A DNA stretch of 64,000 nt, from assembly GCA_947382415.1 (NCBI GenBank), contig CANCYO010000009.1:5645-69644 (forward strand), given 5' to 3'. The notes under the pieces were generated by a model that was not told the DNA's origin, searched no databases, and saw nothing but the letters and a program-made list of their open reading frames with translations. The DNA is from an uncultured Lachnospiraceae bacterium (GTDB lineage Bacteria; Bacillota; Clostridia; Lachnospirales; Lachnospiraceae). Every line of letters begins with the position of its first letter. Positions within the stretch are counted from its first letter, which is position 1. Positions 9,006 through 17,619 of the stretch are shown piece after piece. A program made the translations under genes and the position numbers.

Positions 9006-10358
9006 ATGAGATTTGGCGATAAGGATAAGGACAGAGTCAAGGAGCAGGCGGGCGGCGATACGGTGATTTTTCTGCAGAACTGGCGCAGACAGGTGCGGCG
9101 GCACCGTATTTACCGTATCAGCCTGTGCGTGGCTCTGTTTCTGAGTTGTGCGGCGCTTGCGGGATATGGCTATTATCTTGTGGACAGCAGTATCCCTTCT
9201 GTCATACATGTGCGGGCGGATGAGGAGGAAATGTTTCATCTGGGAGTGCCCGCAAAGGGCGAGCTGGTCAGTGTGGGAGCCCAGGGGGAGAGCAATATTC
9301 CAAAGGGCGCTGTCACAATAGATCTGAGCGAGCCGGTAACGCTTAAGACGGGCGGTACGGACGACTACGCCATGGAGGTGAAGCTGTTCGGTTTTCTGCC
9401 CTTTAAGCAGGTGGGCATCCGGGTCATAGAGGATCAGGAGCTGATTCCCGTGGGGATTCCCGTGGGAATTTATATGGAGTCTGACGGCGTACTGGTGGTG
9501 GGCGTGGGTTCCTTTCAGGGACAGGACGGACAGAAACACTCTCCTGCGAAGCACATTCTGCAGTCAGGAGATTATGTGTGCAAACTGAACGGTGTGACCA
9601 TAACGGATAAGGAAAGCTTTATTCGGGGGATCGAAGAATGCAATGGGGATCCCCAGATTGTTACCGTGGAACGGCGGGGGGAGGAGATCGATCTGCAGGT
9701 GAAGCCTGTCAGAGACGCCAACGGGGCATATAAGATAGGCACATGGGTCAGAGACAGCACCCAAGGCGTGGGCACCATGACTTACATTGACTGCGAGGGT
9801 AATTTCGGAGCGCTGGGACATGGCATCAACGATGTGGATACCAGCGCCCTGATGGATATGTATGACGGCACACTCTATCGCACGGAAATTATCTCCATTC
9901 AAAAGGGGGCTGCGGGCAATCCCGGCGAGATGACCGGCATGATCGTGTACTCGGATGAGAATATTCTGGGCGATATCAATTATAACGGCACGGAAGGTAT
10001 TTTCGGGTGCTGTAATCAGAAAGCCCTGCAGCTTACAGAGAATGAGCCTCTGCCTATCGGTCTGAAACAGGAGATCGTCAAGGGCGATGCCCAGATACTC
10101 TGTGCTGTGGACGGAGAACCCAAATATTATGATATCAAAATAACCGGCATCCATCTGGATCACGACAATATCAACCGGGGGATCGAGCTCACAGTCACGG
10201 ATCCGGAGCTCTTGCGAATCACCGGAGGAATCGTCCAGGGCATGAGCGGTGCGCCGATCATACAGAACGGCAAGTTTGTGGGCGCGGTGACGCATGTGTT
10301 GGTACAGGACAGCACCAGAGGTTATGGGATTTTTATTGAAAATATGCTGGAACATTGA
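9006..10358 (+). CDS. spoIVB: SpoIVB sporulation serine peptidase (family S55)
   Basis: Forespore-secreted serine protease that in B. subtilis cleaves SpoIVFA and so triggers pro-sigma-K processing. 450 residues: a transmembrane anchor at about 39-58, a PDZ-like domain at about 150-225 (HILQSGDYVCKLNGVTITD), then the S55 peptidase domain with His262 in GALGHGI and the nucleophile Ser404 in QGMSGAPI, followed by NGKFVGAVTH. All key residues are intact. This is direct support for an endospore-forming lineage. In Firmicutes it is usually followed by spo0A; here a strong terminator follows and then unrelated genes. ATG 9006 lacks a clear Shine-Dalgarno sequence. Confidence 0.95.
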   Translation: MRFGDKDKDRVKEQAGGDTVIFLQNWRRQVRRHRIYRISLCVALFLSCAALAGYGYYLVDSSIPSVIHVRADEEEMFHLGVPAKGELVSVGAQGESNIPKGAVTIDLSEPVTLKTGGTDDYAMEVKLFGFLPFKQVGIRVIEDQELIPVGIPVGIYMESDGVLVVGVGSFQGQDGQKHSPAKHILQSGDYVCKLNGVTITDKESFIRGIEECNGDPQIVTVERRGEEIDLQVKPVRDANGAYKIGTWVRDSTQGVGTMTYIDCEGNFGALGHGINDVDTSALMDMYDGTLYRTEIISIQKGAAGNPGEMTGMIVYSDENILGDINYNGTEGIFGCCNQKALQLTENEPLPIGLKQEIVKGDAQILCAVDGEPKYYDIKITGIHLDHDNINRGIELTVTDPELLRITGGIVQGMSGAPIIQNGKFVGAVTHVLVQDSTRGYGIFIENMLEH

Positions 10359-10383
10359 GATAGATTCATACGGGCTTGCATGG

Positions 10384-10424
10384 AAAAAACGCAATCGGGA
10401 GTTTGTTCCCGACTGCGTTTTTTT
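10384..10424 (+). terminator. Rho-independent terminator after spoIVB
   Basis: A near-perfect stem (ACGCAATCGGGA paired with TCCCGACTGCGT, one mismatch, six-base loop) is flanked by an A-run on the left and seven Ts on the right, so it can work in both directions. It closes the dxs-to-spoIVB cluster. Confidence 0.92.
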
Positions 10425-10499
10425 ATCCGGCCGCGCGTCACAAACCGCGCAGCCGCCCGATCGGCTTGTTTAGGGAAACCGAATAAGCCAAAGTTCATA

Positions 10500-10528
10500 T
10501 TGTTAATTTACCAATGATATTATATAAT
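10500..10528 (+). promoter_or_regulatory. Sigma-A promoter upstream of the Rrf2 gene
   Basis: TTGTTA at 10500-10505, 17-base spacer, TATAAT at 10523-10528. It implies a leader of about 115 bases before the Rrf2 start. Nothing else recognisable was found between the spoIVB terminator and this gene. Confidence 0.6.
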
Positions 10529-10649
10529 TCAATAAATATGCAAAAAGTAGAATGCAGATAAAAAGTGGTGAAAAAGGCGGAAGAATCACAATAAATTTGC
10601 GGCGGGGTAAAGATTCTCTTTCGGCCGATTAAGAGGATGGAGGTGCAGT

Positions 10650-11084
10650 ATGCAGATATCGAGCAGATTTACGATTGCTGTGCATGTTCTCATTTGTATT
10701 GAGACATTTAAAAATGATTATAAAGTCACAAGTGAATTCCTTGCGTCGAGTGTGAATGTGAATCCGGTGGTTATAAGACGGCTGTTACAGCAGCTTAAAA
10801 GAGCCGGATTGATCAGTGTTAAAAGGGGAAGCGGCGGGACGGAAATAGCAAGACCATTGGATGAGATAACATTATTGGATGTATACAATGCCGTGGAATG
10901 TGTGGATGGGGGACAGTTGTTTCACTTTCATGAGAACCCTGACCGGAAGTGCCCTGTAGGTAAGAATATCCATGCGCTTTTAGATGTAAGGCTGGAGGAA
11001 ATCCAGCGGGCCATGGAAAGAAAAATGGAGTCAGTATCATTACGGGATATCATGAATGATGCAGAAAAACTGATCAGGATGTAA
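10650..11084 (+). CDS. Rrf2-family transcriptional regulator
   Basis: 144-residue winged-helix regulator. The start MQISSRFTIAVHVL and the helix-turn-helix VTSEFLASSVNVNPVVIRRLLQQL (in part, about 26-50) are typical of Rrf2 proteins. IscR-type members bind an Fe-S cluster through three clustered cysteines; here only Cys101 (RKCPVG) lies in that loop, with Cys16 and Cys84 elsewhere, so it resembles the YwnA/CymR-like group without a cluster. ATG 10650 follows ATGGAGG. It has its own promoter. The next gene is a pectate lyase 205 bp away, but no regulatory link can be shown. Confidence 0.9.
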   Translation: MQISSRFTIAVHVLICIETFKNDYKVTSEFLASSVNVNPVVIRRLLQQLKRAGLISVKRGSGGTEIARPLDEITLLDVYNAVECVDGGQLFHFHENPDRKCPVGKNIHALLDVRLEEIQRAMERKMESVSLRDIMNDAEKLIRM

Positions 11085-11289
11085 AGTATGTGTGCCAAAG
11101 GATGCCTATGATCTCCCGAAAATACCAGACATTGGACCGGAAATGGGAAAAGAAAAGCGCAGTAGTGCAAATTATACAAAAAGTATATGAAATATTTGGA
11201 ATTATTGTGTATTTCGGAATCGTAAAAAGTATGATAAAGTGTATACTGCAGGAGATTTTTATAAAAATTGTTAAAGAGGAGGTTTTGTT

Positions 11290-12801
11290 TTGAACAAAAA
11301 GATGAAAAAAGTTGCTTCTGGGGTATTGGCATTTTGTATGGCGTTTGTTCTTGTATTGAGCAACCATACCAGTGTATCGGCGGCGTCTGTATCATGGAAT
11401 TTCAAAAACACCGGTTTTAAAAGTCTCGGCACTATTTCTTCAAATGTAACTGTTGATGGCTTGACTCTGGTTGCGACAAGTTCCAAGACTATGAATGTAA
11501 AGGCAGAGTCGGTAACGGTTGATTCAATTAATTATACTCATACTCTGGCTCTGGGCGGTGCGGGTTCAACATCTTATCGTTCCGTCAAGGTACCTGTATC
11601 GGGAGCAAGCACAATCAAGGTTGTTTTGAGAAGCTCTGGAAGCACCACAAGAACTTTGGTGGTAGCTGATTCCAAAGGAAATAAGTTAGGCACCATGTCA
11701 GCAGCTTCAAGCGCTTCGCTGAAAACATATAAATATACCGGTTCCGCGGGATATGTATATCTCTATTCAGCAGGCAGCGGCATCAATCTGTACAAGATTC
11801 AGGTTGACTCAAGCTCCACTGGTTCTTCGGGCGACACAAGCGGTTCCGGCAGTACAGGCGACTCCGGCAGCTCTTCGGGCACTACCAGCGGAACCCAGAT
11901 CGTAGTTAAAAACGGTGGAACAAGCCTTGCGTCGGCTGTCAAGAGCGCAAAGAGCGGAACTACTATCGTCATTGACGGAACTGTTAAATCAGATAAGATT
12001 TCTCTTCCCGCAGGCGTACATATTTCCGGTAAAAACAATGCGACCATAGACTTTTCTCAGACTTCCGGAAGCTCCGGCAGAGGCATCACGATCTCCGGTA
12101 ACGGAAGCACGATTCAGAATATAACGGTGAAAAACGCGTCCGATAACGGCATCTTTATCAGCGGTTCCAACAACACCTTCAAAAATGTGGTATGCTGTTA
12201 CGACAAGGATGCCGGTTTCCAGGTTTCCAACGGCGGCGCGTACAATAAGTTCTATAGCTGTACTTCCCATCACAATGCAGATGCCACAGGCGAGAATGCG
12301 GACGGTTTTGCAGTGAAGCTTCACTCTGGTGAGGGCAATTACTTTGAGAATTGTGTGGCAGAGTACAACAGTGACGACGGCTGGGACTGCTACGCCGCAC
12401 ACGGCGCAGTAAAGCTTGTGAATTGTAAGGCGAATTACAATGGAAATTGTAACGGTATCAAAGGCGATGGAAACGGATTTAAGATGGGCGGCGTGGACAA
12501 CAAGACCAGCGGCGTGAAGGCGCATCTTGATCCCCTCAACCATGAGCTGATCGGCTGCAGCGCAGTTGGAAACCTGAAGAACGGGTTTGACAGAAACAAT
12601 CAGAATGGCGTTGTCACCATGAAAAACTGTGTTGCCGATTCCAACAAGGGCAAGAATTACAACTGGCCGCTTAAGGGCACACCTTCGGCGCTGGGATATG
12701 AGGTTACTTTCGGAAAGGCGATCATTCAGGACTGCACTTCCAAAAACGGCAAGAATAACATTACCGGAGCAACATTAAAGGGTACATGCATCGGTTTTTA
12801 A
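11290..12801 (+). CDS. Secreted pectate lyase, polysaccharide lyase family 9
   Basis: 503 residues. A signal peptide (1-32, cut near VSAA) is followed by a beta-sandwich-like module (about 35-172) resembling pectin-binding modules, a Ser/Gly/Thr linker (174-201) and a right-handed beta-helix domain (203-503). Asp338, Asp362, Asp363 and Asp366 have the same spacing as the calcium ligands of Dickeya Pel9A (209, 233, 234, 237), and Lys398 in GNGFKMGG fits its catalytic Lys273. The product should cleave de-esterified homogalacturonan by beta-elimination outside the cell. The TTG at 11290 is taken as start because AAAGAGGAGG ends 7 bases before it; the ATG at 11302 is too far from the ribosome site. 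Confidence 0.9.
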   Translation: MNKKMKKVASGVLAFCMAFVLVLSNHTSVSAASVSWNFKNTGFKSLGTISSNVTVDGLTLVATSSKTMNVKAESVTVDSINYTHTLALGGAGSTSYRSVKVPVSGASTIKVVLRSSGSTTRTLVVADSKGNKLGTMSAASSASLKTYKYTGSAGYVYLYSAGSGINLYKIQVDSSSTGSSGDTSGSGSTGDSGSSSGTTSGTQIVVKNGGTSLASAVKSAKSGTTIVIDGTVKSDKISLPAGVHISGKNNATIDFSQTSGSSGRGITISGNGSTIQNITVKNASDNGIFISGSNNTFKNVVCCYDKDAGFQVSNGGAYNKFYSCTSHHNADATGENADGFAVKLHSGEGNYFENCVAEYNSDDGWDCYAAHGAVKLVNCKANYNGNCNGIKGDGNGFKMGGVDNKTSGVKAHLDPLNHELIGCSAVGNLKNGFDRNNQNGVVTMKNCVADSNKGKNYNWPLKGTPSALGYEVTFGKAIIQDCTSKNGKNNITGATLKGTCIGF

Positions 12802-12864
12802 ATGTAGGCAATAAATCTGATCTCCTGTAAAAAATTGGGGTATTACAAATACAAAAATAGTGTG

Positions 12865-12893
12865 GGCGCAGCGGGTTTCCTGCTGCGCCTTTT
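12865..12893 (+). terminator. Terminator after the pectate lyase gene
   Basis: GGCGCAGC pairs perfectly with GCTGCGCC across a nine-base loop and is followed by TTTT. It lies 64 bases after the lyase stop. Confidence 0.8.
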
Positions 12894-12988
12894 CGGTCAG
12901 GTCTTCACCTTTCTGCATAATCAGTTTTTGGTTTAGCCGACAGTTTTACTTTGTCGCTTACTTAACGGATAAAAGCCGGTATCACAGG

Positions 12989-13017
12989 TTGACTTTGATA
13001 CGGTTTTACCGTAAAAT
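12989..13017 (+). promoter_or_regulatory. Sigma-A promoter for the glycosyltransferase/EAL/DMT operon
   Basis: TTGACT at 12989-12994, 17-base spacer, TAAAAT at 13012-13017, giving a leader of about 32 bases before ATG 13055. Confidence 0.7.
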
Positions 13018-13054
13018 TTATTTATGAAATTTTTATGATAAATGGTGGTGTAAT

Positions 13055-14260
13055 ATGAGCCGGCTGGAGCGTAATATTTTGAATTTTATCATTAAAAACA
13101 GAATTGTTGTCTTTTGTGTCATTATTACCCTGTTGGCGGCAATAGCGAGATTTCAGGTCAGGGGGTTTTGTTCGGCGGATATGGAATTTTATCTGCTGCC
13201 CTGGTTTAATGAGATAAAAGCCGGCGGCGGTCTGAGTATGTTGAAGCAGCAGGTAGGAACCTACAATATCACCTATCAAATATGCATTGCCCTCATGACT
13301 TATGTGGAGGGAATCAATCCCATTTTTTTATTTAAAGGGTTTTCGATGCTGTTTGATTTCTTGCTGGCCGCACTAGTCGGACTGATGGTATACGAGCTGG
13401 GTGAAAAAAAGGATATCACGCTTCCGGTGATGGCTTACGGAGTCGTTCTCTTTTTCCCGACCGTACTGATGAATTCTTCCTTCTGGGGTCAATGTGACGC
13501 TATTTATACTTTTTTTGTCATACTGACACTTTATCTGTTGTTAAAGGACAGGAGAAAGACTGCGTTCGCCATGTTGGGGATTGCCGTCGCCTTTAAACTG
13601 CAGGCAATGTTTATCCTTCCGTTTCTTCTGATCTATTATGTGATTGAAAAGCGCTACAGTATCCTGCATTACCTGATTTCAGTGGCGACATTCTATATAC
13701 TGGCTTTGCCCGGCACGTTGAGCCGGCATTCTCTTTTAGAGCCGTTTCAGATTTATATGGGCCAGAAGGGGGCATGGGCCGGTCTGTATATTAATTTTCC
13801 AAGCTTTTTAGTCTTTTTCGGAAACAAGTGGGAGGCTTATGAGGCGGTCTCAAGCGTGATATTTTATGTGATCATAGCTGTTTTAGGCATAGGCCTGCTG
13901 TATTTAATGCACAAGAAGATTTCTCTGTATCGCACGAACTGTTTTTTGCTGGTGGCAGCGTGGAGCGTCTGGACCTGTGTGCTGTTTCTGCCGGAGATGC
14001 ACGAAAGATATGGGTATATGCTGGATATTCTGTTGATTCTTGTCCTGTTTTTTGAACATCGCTACGCGGTGGCCATTCTTCCGGCATTTCTGACAGGAAT
14101 AGTCACATATTCCTGTTACCTGTTTCACAGAGATTATGATCTTGTGGCGTTATCCGCATTATATACGGCCGCTTATTTTGCATACACTTATATTTTCGTT
14201 CGACAAATATTGCAAACGCACACAGAAATTGATAAGATAGATAATGTGCAGACAGGATAA
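13055..14260 (+). CDS. Polytopic membrane glycosyltransferase, Gpi18/GT-C-like
   Basis: 401 residues with about ten hydrophobic segments. Motifs SSFWGQCDAIYT (141-152) and PEMHERYGYM (about 313-322) are characteristic of bacterial relatives of the Gpi18 mannosyltransferase, GT-C enzymes that use polyprenyl-phosphate sugars on the outer face of the membrane. The acceptor is unknown; an envelope glycan or a secreted protein is plausible. First gene of a three-gene operon (gaps 15 and 3 bp) with a c-di-GMP phosphodiesterase and a drug/metabolite transporter. ATG 13055 follows GGTGG. Confidence 0.75.
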   Translation: MSRLERNILNFIIKNRIVVFCVIITLLAAIARFQVRGFCSADMEFYLLPWFNEIKAGGGLSMLKQQVGTYNITYQICIALMTYVEGINPIFLFKGFSMLFDFLLAALVGLMVYELGEKKDITLPVMAYGVVLFFPTVLMNSSFWGQCDAIYTFFVILTLYLLLKDRRKTAFAMLGIAVAFKLQAMFILPFLLIYYVIEKRYSILHYLISVATFYILALPGTLSRHSLLEPFQIYMGQKGAWAGLYINFPSFLVFFGNKWEAYEAVSSVIFYVIIAVLGIGLLYLMHKKISLYRTNCFLLVAAWSVWTCVLFLPEMHERYGYMLDILLILVLFFEHRYAVAILPAFLTGIVTYSCYLFHRDYDLVALSALYTAAYFAYTYIFVRQILQTHTEIDKIDNVQTG

Positions 14261-14275
14261 AATGGTGGGGGATAA

Positions 14276-16204
14276 ATGGACAAACTGAATTACTTTAATT
14301 ATTGTGCTTTGGTCATATTGGTGGTGCTGACAGTGGTACTCTTGTCGCGCCGTATGCTGCGGGGCAGGAGAAACAGATATTTCTGGAATCTTCTGATGGT
14401 GGTTTTGTGCAGCGTCATTTTTGATATTCTGGCAGTGCATCTGGACAATGGTGCAGGGGCCAATGTGTTGGAGAAATATGTGGCCCACGGTGGCTATCTG
14501 ATCTTACATAATCTGTCCGTGCCGGTCTATGTCATCTATCTTGCATGTCTCACTGACAATATGTATAAACTCAGGGACAATATTTGGGTTCAACTGATTC
14601 TGATCGCGCCTTTTGCCTGTGTGTTGGAAATGATACTCACCACGCCCGTTTCCCATATGATTTTTTATATTGATGAAAGCGGCCGGTATGTCAGGGGGCT
14701 TTGGTATGGGGCGCTCTATGTGGTGGTGGCGTTTTATATCGGGCTGGGCGTCATCTATGCCCTGCGGTGCCGCAGATTGTTTGCCAGAGGGCAGTTCTTG
14801 TCCATGTTGGCGGTGTTTCCGCTGATGGTGGCCGCACTGTGCATACAGACAGTCAATCCCCGTATGCGTATCGAGATGTTTGCCCACACGGTGGGGATCC
14901 TGTTTATCCTTCTCATGGTGCAGAAACCGGAGGAGCGCACGGATTCCGCCACGGGTTTCGGAAAGCCTACGGCCTATGTCACAGATGTAGAGCAGGCTGT
15001 CTACAATAAACGTCCTTTCAGGATTCTGCTGATCAATATTCTGAATTACCGGTTTTTACTGGATGCTCTGGGGTATATGAGTACGCAGGAACTCATGAAT
15101 CTGGTGGCGGAGCGGATCGCGCAGATCTGCCGGACGGAGCTGCCCAAGGCGGATCCCTATTATCTGGACAGAGGCAGATTTTGTCTGATGGTGGGAAAGG
15201 AGAATTTTCAGAGGCTGGACGGCGCGGCAAGGACTCTTTGCTCGATGCTGGCCAGGGATATCTATATGCAGGATATGGATATCAACCTGCAGTCAAATCT
15301 CTGTATCCTCCGCTGTCCCGAGGATTTGTGCGATCTGCGGAGCATATTTGCCTTCAGTAATGAATTTGAAGAAAATCAGAGAGCGGGAGAGGTGTTTTAT
15401 GCGGAGGAGATTCTGAACGATGGCCGTTATATCATCAAGGATCTTGAGAATATTATTGAGAATGCCATGACCAACGAGGGCATGAGCGTGTACTATCAGC
15501 CTATTTATTCTGTATCCGAAAAGCGTTTTGCCTCGGCGGAAGCGCTGCTTCGGCTCAACGATGAGGAATACGGGCATATTTCTCCGGAGCTTTTTATCCC
15601 TGTGGCAGAAAAGAACGGCGTCATCCATCAGATCGGGGCCTTTGTGCTGGAGGAGGTCTGCCGCTTTATCGCCAGCGAGGAGTTTCAGAGGCTGGGAATG
15701 GATTACATCGAGGTGAATCTGTCGGTTGCCCAGTGTATGCGGAACAATCTGGCCAGTGAAATTCTGGAGCTTTTGGGGAAGTATCATGTGCGTCCGGATC
15801 AGATCAATCTGGAGATCACGGAGACGGCGGCTGTGGACTCTCAGAATATAATGTCTGAAAATATCCGTGTTCTGGCGGCGGCGGGTATTCCTTTTTCTCT
15901 GGACGATTTCGGGACGGGCTATTCCAATATAAAGCGGGTGGCCACGCTTCCCTTAAATATCGTAAAGCTGGATAAGACTTTCACGGATCTGGAGGCGAAT
16001 CCCCGGCTGGAGATCGTGGCGCGCAATACGGTCAGGATGATCAAGGATATGCAGATGAAGGTCGTTGTGGAGGGAATAGAGACAGAACAGATGGCAAAAC
16101 AGTTCTCAGATATGGAGTGTGAGTATATTCAGGGCTTTTATTATTCCAGGCCTCTCACCAGAGAGGAGTTTGTGCGCTTTATCAGTCAGGCGCAACAGAT
16201 ATAG
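14276..16204 (+). CDS. Membrane c-di-GMP phosphodiesterase (degenerate GGDEF + EAL)
   Basis: 642 residues: an N-terminal region with about six or seven membrane helices (1-215), a GGDEF-like domain (about 235-385) in which the signature is replaced by DRGRF, and an EAL domain (about 395-640). The EAL domain keeps EALLR (Glu422), NLS, EITE, DDFGTGYS (from 543), VKLDK, VVEGIE and the QGFYY end, so it should hydrolyse c-di-GMP; the GGDEF part can at most bind GTP as a regulator. The N-terminal sensor is unassigned. It lies 15 bp after the glycosyltransferase gene, which suggests c-di-GMP control of an envelope or surface trait. Confidence 0.88.
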   Translation: MDKLNYFNYCALVILVVLTVVLLSRRMLRGRRNRYFWNLLMVVLCSVIFDILAVHLDNGAGANVLEKYVAHGGYLILHNLSVPVYVIYLACLTDNMYKLRDNIWVQLILIAPFACVLEMILTTPVSHMIFYIDESGRYVRGLWYGALYVVVAFYIGLGVIYALRCRRLFARGQFLSMLAVFPLMVAALCIQTVNPRMRIEMFAHTVGILFILLMVQKPEERTDSATGFGKPTAYVTDVEQAVYNKRPFRILLINILNYRFLLDALGYMSTQELMNLVAERIAQICRTELPKADPYYLDRGRFCLMVGKENFQRLDGAARTLCSMLARDIYMQDMDINLQSNLCILRCPEDLCDLRSIFAFSNEFEENQRAGEVFYAEEILNDGRYIIKDLENIIENAMTNEGMSVYYQPIYSVSEKRFASAEALLRLNDEEYGHISPELFIPVAEKNGVIHQIGAFVLEEVCRFIASEEFQRLGMDYIEVNLSVAQCMRNNLASEILELLGKYHVRPDQINLEITETAAVDSQNIMSENIRVLAAAGIPFSLDDFGTGYSNIKRVATLPLNIVKLDKTFTDLEANPRLEIVARNTVRMIKDMQMKVVVEGIETEQMAKQFSDMECEYIQGFYYSRPLTREEFVRFISQAQQI

Positions 16205-16207
16205 GGC

Positions 16208-17080
16208 ATGAATAAAAGGAATTTTTTATTTTTGTTTTCTGCGGCGGTAATCTGGGGTGTCTCTTTTGTGGCGCAGAGCGCCGGGATGGAATATGTGGGA
16301 GGCTTTACCTTCAACTGTGTCCGCAGCCTTCTGGGCGGTATCGTGCTTTTGCCCGGTCTTTTGATGCGAAAGAGTGAAGGGCAGGGGAACTTTTGGAAAC
16401 GTAATCAGGCTTTGTTTAAAGGCGGCATCTGCTGTGGAGTGGTGCTGGGTCTTGCGTCCAATCTGCAACAGCAGGGTATCCGTTACACCTCTGTTGGAAA
16501 GGCCGGATTTATCACAGCGCTCTATATTGTTTTAGTGCCGATTTTCGGTTTGTTTCTACATAAAAAGGTAGGAAGGCTTGTGTGGGCAGGGCTTCTTTTT
16601 GCGGTGGCAGGGCTGTATTTTCTCTGTATTGACGGACAGTTCACAGTGGGCCGGGGGGATTTGCTTATGCTTTTGTGCGCCGCTGTCTTCGCAGTGCATA
16701 TTCTGGTGGTGGATCATTTTGCACCGCTGGTGAATGGCGTGGCGCTGAGCTGCGTCCAGTTTTTTACCTGCGGCGTGTTGTCCGGAATTCCCATGTTGTT
16801 GTTTGAACAGGTGCACATGGAAGCGCTTGCAGGAGCGGCAGTGCCGATTTTATACGCCGGCATTATGTCCTGTGGTGTGGCTTATACACTTCAGATTCTG
16901 GGGCAGAAGAATACGAATCCCACGGTGGCATCCATGATCTTAAGCTTGGAATCTGTGGTCTCTGTGCTGGCGGGGCAGCTTATTTTGAAGCAGAGCCTTA
17001 CGGGCAGGGAGCTTCTTGGCTGTGCTCTGATGTTTGTGGCTGTGGTACTGGCGCAGATTAAAAGCGGGGCTGCCGCTTAG
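16208..17080 (+). CDS. EamA/DMT-family transporter
   Basis: 290 residues with ten predicted membrane helices in two repeated EamA halves. The start NFLFLFSAAVIWGVSFVAQS and the segment FITALYIVLVPIFG are typical of this drug/metabolite transporter superfamily. Substrate unknown; relatives export amino acids, nucleosides or other metabolites. It begins 3 bp after the EAL gene, so it is co-transcribed. No terminator was seen after it. Confidence 0.85.
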   Translation: MNKRNFLFLFSAAVIWGVSFVAQSAGMEYVGGFTFNCVRSLLGGIVLLPGLLMRKSEGQGNFWKRNQALFKGGICCGVVLGLASNLQQQGIRYTSVGKAGFITALYIVLVPIFGLFLHKKVGRLVWAGLLFAVAGLYFLCIDGQFTVGRGDLLMLLCAAVFAVHILVVDHFAPLVNGVALSCVQFFTCGVLSGIPMLLFEQVHMEALAGAAVPILYAGIMSCGVAYTLQILGQKNTNPTVASMILSLESVVSVLAGQLILKQSLTGRELLGCALMFVAVVLAQIKSGAAA

Positions 17081-17105
17081 CGGCTCAGGAAAAGCAGTTG
17101 GTGAC

Positions 17106-17134
17106 TGGACATTATATCTGGGCTGTGATATAAT
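17106..17134 (+). promoter_or_regulatory. Promoter for the small coiled-coil gene
   Basis: TGGACA at 17106-17111, 17-base spacer, TATAAT at 17129-17134 with TGTGA just upstream (extended -10). It separates the 17186 gene from the preceding operon. Confidence 0.65.
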
Positions 17135-17185
17135 ACTGACACGACAATTTTGGTAACACTGACATTCACAATGGGGAGTGATGAT

Positions 17186-17566
17186 ATGACAGACAGTGAA
17201 AAGCTTAATCTGATTATTTCCGAAATACAGGGTCTGAAAACGGACATGCAGGGAATGAAGTCCGAAATACAGGATATGAAGTCCGACATGCAGGGAATGA
17301 AGTCCGAAATACAGGATATGAAGTCCGACATGCAGGATATGAAGCAGCGCATAACGAATATTGAAACAAGTGTTGCGGATATGAAACTGACACTTGAGAA
17401 TGAGATTCGTGTTAATATCCAGCGTGTGGCAGAAGGGCATCTTGATTTATCAAGAAATCTGCATGAGGCATTGAAGATTGACAACGAAAAAGAAATGCTT
17501 GCTATTCGTGTGAGTGTACTTGAAACAGAAATGCGTCGAATTAAGACACGACTTGACATAGCATAA
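17186..17566 (+). CDS. Small coiled-coil protein with 7-residue repeats, function unknown
   Basis: 126 residues, not recognised as a named family. Residues about 12-53 are six copies of a seven-residue unit of the type SEIQDMK/SDMQGMK, giving a continuous amphipathic coiled coil that continues through ITNIETSVADMK and a second helix to the C-terminus. No membrane segment or signal. ATG 17186 is chosen because GGGGAG lies seven bases upstream; an in-frame GTG at 17150 has no ribosome site. It has its own promoter and terminator. Its repeat is encoded by near-identical DNA, so length may vary between strains. Structural or adaptor role is inference. Confidence 0.7.
   Translation: MTDSEKLNLIISEIQGLKTDMQGMKSEIQDMKSDMQGMKSEIQDMKSDMQDMKQRITNIETSVADMKLTLENEIRVNIQRVAEGHLDLSRNLHEALKIDNEKEMLAIRVSVLETEMRRIKTRLDIA
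17219..17344 (+). repeat. Six 21-bp tandem units in a coding region
   Basis: Units alternate between a TCCGAAATACAGG- type and a TCCGACATGCAGG- type, each ending in ATGAAG, so the array is three copies of a 42-bp pair. Units starting at 17261 and 17303 are identical. All are in frame. Confidence 0.9.
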
Positions 17567-17571
17567 TAAAG

Positions 17572-17619
17572 GAAGCTGCCGCATGAATGAAAATTTGTGA
17601 TGCGGCAGCTTCTTTTTTT
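17572..17619 (+). terminator. Strong terminator between the coiled-coil gene and typA
   Basis: A 13-bp perfect stem GAAGCTGCCGCAT / ATGCGGCAGCTTC with a 15-base loop and seven Ts. The T-run overlaps the typA stop codon. In the minus direction the tail is T-poor (CTTTATTAT), so it works mainly for the plus-strand gene, though it can serve both. Confidence 0.9.

Noticed and set aside
9006..10358. HtrA/DegP-type serine protease
   Set aside because: Order of PDZ then peptidase and the GALGHGI and QGMSGAP motifs are those of SpoIVB S55, not HtrA.
10425..10649. Possible riboswitch or small RNA before the Rrf2 gene
   Set aside because: Apart from a promoter no conserved block or stable terminator-like structure was recognised.
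17219..17344. Regular 21/42-bp array considered as CRISPR
   Set aside because: Units are contiguous, in frame and lack unique spacers; they code for a coiled coil.
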